DNA of 64,000 nt, taken from the NCBI GenBank assembly GCA_963693285.1, contig OY848925.1:4690932-4754931 (forward strand). Reading direction: 5' to 3'. A model generated the notes under the pieces. The model was not told the origin of the DNA. It did not search any database and worked only from the letters and a program-made list of their open reading frames with translations. Positions within the stretch are counted from its first letter, which is position 1. Each line of letters starts with the position of its first letter. This document shows, one piece after another, positions 36,201-46,229 of this stretch. Position numbers and translations under genes: made by a program. The stretch comes from Xestospongia muta (taxonomy: Eukaryota > Porifera > Demospongiae > Haplosclerida > Petrosiidae).

Positions 36201-39200
36201 AATGTTTAGCTAATGGTAACTGGAGTGGAAATGATACATCTTGTGAAAGTTAGATCTATCTATTACCTCAGTAATGTTAGTGTAGTTTATTTCCAATAGT
36301 TGTAGAGTGTGGCGCATTACCTGATGTAGCTAATGGCACTATTACATATAGTGGATTGACATTTGGTGAAAAAGCTGTTTATTCATGTATAGAAGGCTAC
36401 AATCTAACACTAAACAGTGGAGGTAGTGATACACGAATGTGTCAATCTGATGGTTTATGGAGCAATGATGCACCCTCCTGTGAAAGTATATATACCAGAA
36501 ATTTAATGAAAATTAATTAAGGATACTTGTTCTTTTAGTTATAAATTGTGATAATCTGACCAGTCCTGCTAATGGAAGTCTGGTATTCTCTTCTGGAACA
36601 ACATTTTTATCAATAGCCACCTATTCTTGTGATGTTGGATTTCAGTCTAATGTCTCTAGTTTTGAACGTGTCTGTCAAGCCAATAAAACATGGAGTGGAG
36701 AAGATGTCTTCTGCCATTGTAAGATAACAATATGTGTGATAAATAACAAGTTAGCCTAAATTAATTTTTTGTGAGATTCTTGCATTGTATTAAGTCCATG
36801 TTTGCAAGAAGTATTACAATGCATTAATAAGGAAGATGATGCATTTAAATTTCTTAATGCTTACAGTGGTTGATTGTGGCCCATTGACTACACCAACTAA
36901 TGGTACTGTGGATCTTAGTGGAGGCACTGTCTACCAATCAATAGCTTACTATAGCTGTAACATTCGTCATAAATTATCTGGTGCAGCTACAAGAATCTGT
37001 CAAGCTGATAGCACATGGTCTGGAAATCCTCCAACTTGTGATGGTATGCATATGGTGATCATGACACTGAGCCTTCATTTTGCCATAATCTGTTTTGTTC
37101 CATTCAGATATATGCAGTGGAAGATATGAGCCACCGTCTAATGGAAGCTATGAAGTAAAATGGACAGTACACAATGAAGAAATCACATTCATTGTCAGAG
37201 CAGATTATGGCTGGGCAGGTGTTGGTTTCACTGACACACAATCAATGGTAATGAATTGTTAATTATAGGGAATAACTTTAATATTTTTATAATAGCTTGA
37301 CTCTGACATTATACTTGGAGCAGTTGATTCTAATAATCAGTTATCATTCCTTGATGACAGGTAAGAAATTTAACTAAAATGCTCAGTACTACAACTGTTC
37401 TCAGTGAGTCTCTTAGGAGGGCAGACCTATTAAAGTCCTTTTTTTTATTATAGTGTATTTTCCTTTTTTAATTAGACTATTGGCAGATGTGTTTCTGCTT
37501 TTACAATTTTAAGAGTTTTCTTAAGTGATTTTATCTCCTTTTTACAGGTACAGTCCACCAGGAGGTCCAAGGGAAGAGCCTCGCATTGATACACAGCAAG
37601 ATATTATAAGCTACAAAGCTGAACATGTTGAGAACAAGACAGTGCTCACGTTTACTCGTAATATCACCACAGGAGATACCAGTGAAGACAAGAGTCTTAA
37701 TGAGTGTCGCTACATCATATGGGCTACTGGTCCCGTGACTAATTATACAACCAGATCTATTCAGCAACACTACATCAGAGGTTTCAGTAATACAAGAATA
37801 TGTTTCCCAAATACTACATTATGCCCAGGTATTGAAACAGACATACAAAGATAACTGACTACACATATAACATATATATTAATACATTGGATGTACTATA
37901 TACTGATAGCTTGATGTGGATATTACTATTTATGCCAGATCCATATTTTACTTGTAGCCATCACCTGCCCTAATGAAACGACTAGCTCAATTTATTGGCC
38001 CACAACTATTGCTGGAAGAACATCAACTCAACCATGTTTCACTACTGTTCCTGATGGTTTCAAAGCAACTAGAGAATGTGACCTTTTTGGACAATGGAGC
38101 TCACCAGATGTGTCTGACTGCAAAAATGGTATCTTGAGATACATTAAGTCTATAAAGAAATATATAGTTCAAATATTTCTATTCTCTACATTACAACCAA
38201 CACTATTGTGTGTATCAAGTTCTTTTCTTTATTATTACAGCTCAACCAACTCTTGTGCTCCACCCATCAGGAGGTGTCTATAGTCCAGAGATACAGAGAC
38301 AGTTTGCACTTTCTTGTCAAGCAGGAGATGGATACCCAGCTACCAACTTAACATGGTTGAAGAAAGCTACAGATGATGATGAATTCGGTAAGCTTAAAAT
38401 AGTATTAGTAATTAATTTATATATCTTGTTTTTTACTTGCAGTATCTGTTCCCAAAACTACATTAATTAGTGTTATACCATCAATCTCATTAGTACTCAC
38501 ACAGAGAATAGTGAATAACACAGTAATATTAGAAACCAGTTTACCTGGCATTACTACACTAGCTGATGGTGAATACCTGTGTCATGGTGAAAATGTTTTT
38601 GCATCAAACACTATCTCTGTTAATATTAGTGCTGAAGGTATTAAAAAATAAAAATAGATTTTTGGGGAAATTTTTACAACTTATGTTTATATCTTTTGAG
38701 TTCAGTTGTCAATTTGTTGACTCTATTTAACTTGGAAGCTGTCATTTACACTAGTATTGGAATACTATCTTTTCTATAGTACCATCTGGTCCTGGTATGC
38801 CCACTCTGTTAAGAGCTACATTGGCAATTCCAGGATTTAATAATTATGGAAGAGCTCTTACTACAGGTGTAGCCATTTATACCCTTGAACAAGAGGTAAA
38901 CTGAAACAATTTACATAAACCTGTTATCAATTGTAAATACAATGTTTCAGATAATAAGACTTGTTCCTGAATCTGCTAATGAAGATCTTACTGTTAACTG
39001 TGCAGTAGCCACAAGGTAAAATTGAGATTAATGAATACTAATTTTCTACATATATTGTGTCAATAGGATTATCTTGCATGTTTTTCTAATAAATACTGTC
39101 ATATTCTATGCAATTGATTTTTAGGTGTTTAGAGTCACTTCCAAGCATAACAAGAAACATTCATTATGTGCGATTAGAGTGTAATGTCACTCTCTATCCA

Positions 39201-42200
39201 CCATCATCACTCTTTACTACATTGAAGACGGCTATTCAATCCCTTGAGAACATTACTACCAATGATGTTGTTGAGCTATATGAGCCAATAGCTATTGAAG
39301 GTCACTACATTATATGTTTTGCCAATATTACAAACATACATGCATAGTGAAAGCATTCTATCCACATTTTATGACATCCATTGTTTGACTTTTAATGAAA
39401 GAAATACTGCATTAATATGAAATTGTAGTGTTAAAATTATATTGTAGTTCACAATGAAGATAAGCCTAATAAGACTAAAAATGGTCTTCATCCTATTAAG
39501 TCTATTTTATTAGTGAACTCAATCTACTCACAATGCTCTGACAGACATTATGTCTGTGGTGTAATAAATATCACTTTGCTATTCTATCTTCTAACTTTCC
39601 ATTCCTTTAATACAGTACATGCTGAAGTAGCTATTTTTTATAGACATAATTTTATGTGAGTCTTTCTTGTTGTTGTAGTTTTACCTGAGCCATTAATGAT
39701 TTCACGACAAGATACGGATGTGCCAGTACAAGAAGGAAATTATACTATTGAGATAGGAAGGAGTAGAACTCTTCTATGTATTACTAATACTACTGTTGTT
39801 GGTAGTTTTAATCCTGTTCTGACATACTGGTCAAGCTCTAATTCTACCTGTACTTTTACTCCATTTAGTAAATATTGTTATAATAGAGAACATAATCTAA
39901 TTGTTGTTGTTTTAAGGTTGTCAGTCAGGAGGGACTTCTATAGGGAAAAGAAATGTTGGTTGTTCTTCTGTGTTAACATTGACAAATGTTCAGGTTGATC
40001 AGCAATATGTTTGTGTCAATGAAGGAGAATTTGGAAATGTAACTGTCCCTTTGAATATACAAGTAGCAGGTTTGTTAAAAGGATATTTTTGATAGATGTA
40101 TAAACAAGGATTAATAAAATATAACTATGAATAGTACTGTGACTTTATTTCTATAGGACCTCAGGGACCTGGTTCAAGTGTAATTTTTGAATTTGAAGTG
40201 TCTAGCTCTAGAAGAAAGAGAAATGTAAACGACTTAGCTGACCAACTTGAAACTTTGGTGAGTCCACTGTATTTAAAACATCAAGAAACCATGAATTTTA
40301 ATGATATTTTTCAGTTAATTAGTTTTATTGATGAAGATTTTGAAGGCTTACAGACTGTGAAATGTACAGAGATAGAGTAAGTCAAAATATAAAAATACTA
40401 ATGGATTCAACTATCTAACTCTAGTCAGTTTCAAGACTATGTACTCTACCAATGTAACATCACAACATATCCACAATCAGAGAGCATAGCCAATATTACA
40501 GCTATTGTGAAAAATGGCATTCAAAGTAATCAATCTGGAATCCCTATTAGATCCGAGAGCATACAGTTTGGAAGTAAGCTGTAGTTTTGTGGTGTTGTAA
40601 TTCAATGTTGTTTCCACAGTTGGAGGTTTTTGTCAACAAGAGACTACTATATCTGAATTATATGGTACTCATTTGTGGAAAGAGACTGGTGGTAGTCTGA
40701 TTGAGACTACAGACTGTGAATTTGGAGCACCATTTGGTGCAGGGTCTGCCACAGCTCAGAGATTGTGTTTACCTGGTGGTCAATGGTCTGACCCAGACTA
40801 CAGCAAATGTAGAGATGGTAAAGTTTAACACTAACCAGTATTGGCTACTCTAATTTTTAAATAGTTCTTCCTGAATTGTTCATTACTGATCAAGAGGGTA
40901 ATAATCTTGGCCCAACATTCTCCATCAATGAAGGACGCTTCTTTATAATTGTGTGTCTGGTAGATAGTGTCTTTGGTGGTGATGTTCTTACTTGGTACAA
41001 AATGACAGATAGCAATGAGGCTATATCAGGTGGAGTTTATTATATTGGTGTTTACTAAATATTGAAATATTGAAATATTATTCGTGTCTGTCATTTCTTA
41101 TGTTATATTTTCATCTATTTTGTCTGGCAGTTTCTAAACTAGATGTCTTCATAGACCAGGCATTTACAGGAGACAATGGGTTAGTGTTCAGTTCAGGCAT
41201 CACTCTGGATAGTTTCAGACAACTCTATTCTTCCCCTTTCGAGTCTCATCTGAGCAGGACAGGTGAACGTTTGACAAGTTATATCTATGAGAATGCCACA
41301 ATACTTCCAAGAAGATCTATTGCTGGAAAATACATCTGTGAAGGAAGAAACAATAATGGAACACGTAATACAACAATTACAGTAGATGTCAAAGGTACTA
41401 TAATCTTGTAATACTTAATATTAGTGACTGTGACTAAAGGAGAAAAAACATTCACTTCCACTTTCATGTGTATAAATGCACATAGCTTTTAATACCACAC
41501 AATATGTACAAATATTGTTTTATATTCCCTACAGTTGCAAGTGGTGACTTTTCTGTTGTTTATATCAGAGCCACTACATTCCTCTCTAGGCTAACATCTG
41601 TTATTGATAAGAGCTACCAAGTTGCTTTAGCAGAGGGATCTGTAAGTGAATTTACAAAAAATGGAAATATATCTTGTCTTTTCATGAAGGTATTACGAAC
41701 TATCAATGTGTCAAGAAGTGGTATTCAAACTGTGAACTGTCAATTCTCTTCTTTGTAAGATCTACAATTTATTATACAGCAAACATCTGTAATGAAATAC
41801 ATTGTGATTGTTAATTTCCTTTATTTTCTTTTGGAGCTTCCATAAATTGTAACAGCTACTTTCTTATTATCCTTTGATTTTGAGGTTATTACAGGGCCTA
41901 CCACTACCAGTGTAACGGGGTAGTTTTATATATTAAATCTGAGAGATTCCACTGTATTTTGTTGTTTCTTATCTATAAATTCAATATTTTATTAGTCATT
42001 TTTTCAATCTGTTCACTAGACGTCCACTTGACAGCATTTTTGGTGTTATACCTGATCGGATTCAATGTACTATTAGAGAATATCCTCCTCGTACCTCAAC
42101 AGGTGCTCTTGGTGAAGCAATACTAGAGCAATTTCGATTAGTAGAACTCGTTGTACCACTTGATGGTTACTCAAATACTTCAGGTACAGTATAATGTTCC

Positions 42201-45200
42201 ATCATCAGTAACATTAAAGAAATAATAATTTGGTACAAAGTTCACATTCACTATCATCAATATTGGCAGTGGTACCTTTCTATTGTTGTTACCCTTAGAT
42301 TGAGTGCATGTCACCTCAATGCAGATGTGGCTGTATTCTACATAGCTACTTAGCCAGTCATGAGTTGCATAAATGATCTCATTGAATATTAAACTTATAT
42401 AGTTTGTATTTATATATCATTTTGTGTTATAGTGTTCAAAAACTATTAGTATAATTCATCAAAGTGTAAGGAATATAATTTGTAATCAACATTGTGTATG
42501 TATTAAGATGCTGAGAACCGTGGCATATGATATTTTGCATCATTTATTAAGAGAATACACTTTATATATCAATATAGATACTGGGTTCTGTGATTATGAG
42601 GCAACTTTTAATCCCACATATGGTAACTATACTTGGTCTGAAAACATTGGAGGGGACACTGTCATTACAAAGTGTATCTCTCAAAATGATTCTAACATTA
42701 TAAGAAAATGTCTAACTCATGAAGATGGATGGGCAGATATTGATTTCACAGCTTGTAAACGAACTAGTAAGTGATGGTCACTTATCTTAGTAGACTTCTC
42801 TCATATTGATGAGTACAGTTGTGGTATGAGTGCAAGACTAATATTTCTAAGTTGCAAAAGTTGTTTGTAGTTTATAACTGCTTTATCTTTTTATATAGTT
42901 GTTGAACCAAGACCTTACTCTATTTACATTCGGTTCTCTGCAAACTTCACAACCATTGTTCCATCAGGAACTCCTTCTTCAGTGCTAGACAACATCAGAA
43001 TTGCTGTAAGAGCATTGGCCACTTATGGAGAGAGGGGATAGGTGTACTCATAACTAATAATAACCAATGACAAGCATGTTTACAATGATATATGCTTTAC
43101 ATATTTAGTAGATACACAAAATGATGTTCATTATATACTGTGTATACTGTATTTAAAATTATTCTACAGATTGAGTTGGCCTTACCACAAGTAGTTGAAG
43201 CAATTTGTGAAGAAGTCCCAAAGTAAGGTTCAAATTTTACAAGTCATAGGTCAACTATATGTTTCATATTAGACGATCTGGAGATATTCAAGAAAGAGTT
43301 GAATGTAGAGTGAATGGTACTTCAACACAACAGATCACTGCCTCTAGACCAAGCACCATCACTGAAAATATTATCAGTGCATTACTCTTTCAAGGCTATA
43401 TTGTACAGGCAACTAATATTACTAGTGGTAAGTTTTATAGGAGAATCAAGAGTTTAATATTTGAATCAATACATATTCTCATTAATTTAGATAATGGATT
43501 CTGTGATAATGAAATTGAAGATACTAGGTCACCTAATCGTGGTCAATTTGTGTGGCAAGAGACTACTGCTGGTATGACAACCAGTTATGAGTGTCCTTTT
43601 GGTCCCAGTGGAGAAGTAGGAACACGAACATGCCGTGAAAGAGATGAATGGGGAACATCAGTAATCACTTCTTGTGCAACAGAAATCACACTTCTATTCA
43701 TTGCTATTAATAACACTATATCACAGGTACTAATAATGGAATTCTTTGTTTTCTAGTTCACATTATACATTTTCTAGATCAACATTACTATTGATAATGT
43801 GATAACAATAACTAACAATCTAACAACAGCTGTCAACAGTGCCAATTATACAGCTGATCAAAACTCAGAAAATTTTCAAATAGTTACAGATATACTCACA
43901 CAAGTAGCTCAATTATTTACTGCTCCAACTACTATAGTGGAACTAGCAGTGATAGAAAAGGTATATTATGAAGTAGTCTTCTTCTGTAACAATTGCAATA
44001 CAAGCTAAACTATTTGAAGCATTTTAATGATCTAATATGCATTTGCTTGTATTTGATTAATAAGCAATAAATTGTCAAACGTGCATGATGATGAAGATAA
44101 CTTTGCATTGTTCTATTTCTGTTAATAGATAACCATCCAAACTGTTGAAATTGTTGATGATGTTGAAGAATGGCCTCAAGAAGTCATACAACCACGTGTT
44201 AACCAGTTAGACCTTTCAATAGTTTGATATTCTATTTTATTGCTTATTCTTTTCCTCTTATGCAAAAACACACAAACACACACACAGAATTATTCATGCA
44301 GTTGAAAACTTAACTCAAATTCTAATCACACAACCAAATTTTACTAACATTACAATTAGAACTGAAGACATTGTAATTCGTGCTGAAAGAGTGAGTATAC
44401 AATTTACTATAAAGAAATGTAATAATGGAAGGGTACTAGGTCATTTTAAATAAACTGACTCTTCATCTTAGAAAACTAAATTACTCATTATTAATATTTA
44501 GGTGAGCAGGCAAGATTTCACTGGAAGAAGATTTGTTGCTGTAACACAAGGTAGTGAGTTCATTTCAGTCAATTTCCAGTTAATTTACTTCCATTTTTAG
44601 ATAATGGTGACTTAAATGTTATCACTCAGGAAGTCAATGGAACTGACTTAACTCAAAGCCAAACAGCTAGTATCTCTGTTCCTCCAACCATATCTAGTTT
44701 GTTAAATGATAGTAGTGATATCACATTTGCTTTTACCATTTATCGAGACACATCATTGTTTCCAGTTCGTACACCACAAGTTGTAAATGTCAGCACTATA
44801 CAAGTCGTTGGGTCTCAAGTAGCTAGTATTATAATACCAGGAATACCATTTGGAACTACATTGCCAGAACCTGTAAACATTACATTAAGATTGAATAACC
44901 CAACTACTGGAACAGCAGAGGTAATTGGATGGTCAATATTGGTCAGGTGGTCTAAGACTACTTAACTGTCACTGAAGTTAAGCATCACTGAATAGGAACA
45001 TTTATATGATGAACACTGTTCAATGTTGTGACTGTTGAGTAGCCCCAGTTCTACTGCCACAAATTGGTCACCATAAATTTAAGTGTATTGTTTGTATAGA
45101 GGCTTCCCATGACAACCAGCCAATGGTTGATAGGATGTCCTCTCTAAATATCATACAAAAAGTTACTAACATGTTATATCACTTTACTTTCAATTTACTT

Positions 45201-46191
45201 TCTTTAGAATATCAGTAATCCTGTCTGTGTATTTTGGGATTTTGGATCAGCAGGTAATAAAGTAGCAAATGCTATGTATTTGACAGTTTATTAATATAAC
45301 TGACATTGCTCAATATTGTCATGAAACTAGTTTAAAACTTCAGACTTTTGTTAAACAAATAGTAAGAGTGCAAGCTATTGTTCAAACCAAGTATTTGTAA
45401 TAATGAGCTCTATTTACTAGATGGAGCAGGAAACTGGTCAACTCAAGGATGTCGTACAATTACTAATGATAGTAAACCCTTTCAGGTTGTGTGTGAATGT
45501 GATCATTTGACTAACTTTGCCTGTCTTGTGGTAAGTTGTTTTATTTTGTATGCCATTTTGATCTAACGAATGCTCTTTTGTGTATCCTCATTATTGCAGG
45601 ATATATCAGCCAGGACTTCAGATAATATTCCACCAATATCAAGAGAACTTCGCACAACACTTGAAGTTGTGACATATATTGGAGTGGTTCTGTCATTAGT
45701 AGGCCTTGTTGCTACAATCATAACTTATTTCATCTTCAAGTACACGAAACTTAAAATAATTTTATGATAGACAGATAAATTGATACATTGATAAATGAAT
45801 GAATGGATGGCAATAGTTAAGTAAATAAAAGGATAGGCTATTTCACTTTCACAATCATTATCATTAATTCTTTAATCTATTAGGAAATTACGCAACAGAG
45901 ATGTCTCCAAGTTCCATATACAACTCAGTCTAGCATTGATGTTTATGTTAATTGTATTTGTAGCTGGTATTGATAGAACCAGTCCTAAAATTGGCTGTGT
46001 TATTACGGGAGTCCTTATTCATTACTTTGCTCTGGCAGCCATGATGTGGATGGGAGCAGAAGCTGTGCTTATGTTTCAAAAATTAGTTATTGTCTTTGGT
46101 ACTATTACATGGCGATATCTTCTCCTTGTTTCCATTATTTGTTGGGGTGAGCTATAATCCACTTGTCTTCATAACATATATATATATATAT

Positions 46192-46229
<38 letters not shown>

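Noticed and set aside
28504..36248. CRISPR-like or satellite array
   Set aside because: The unit is about 446 bases, entirely made of two coding Sushi exons and short introns with splice sites; no short repeat-spacer structure.
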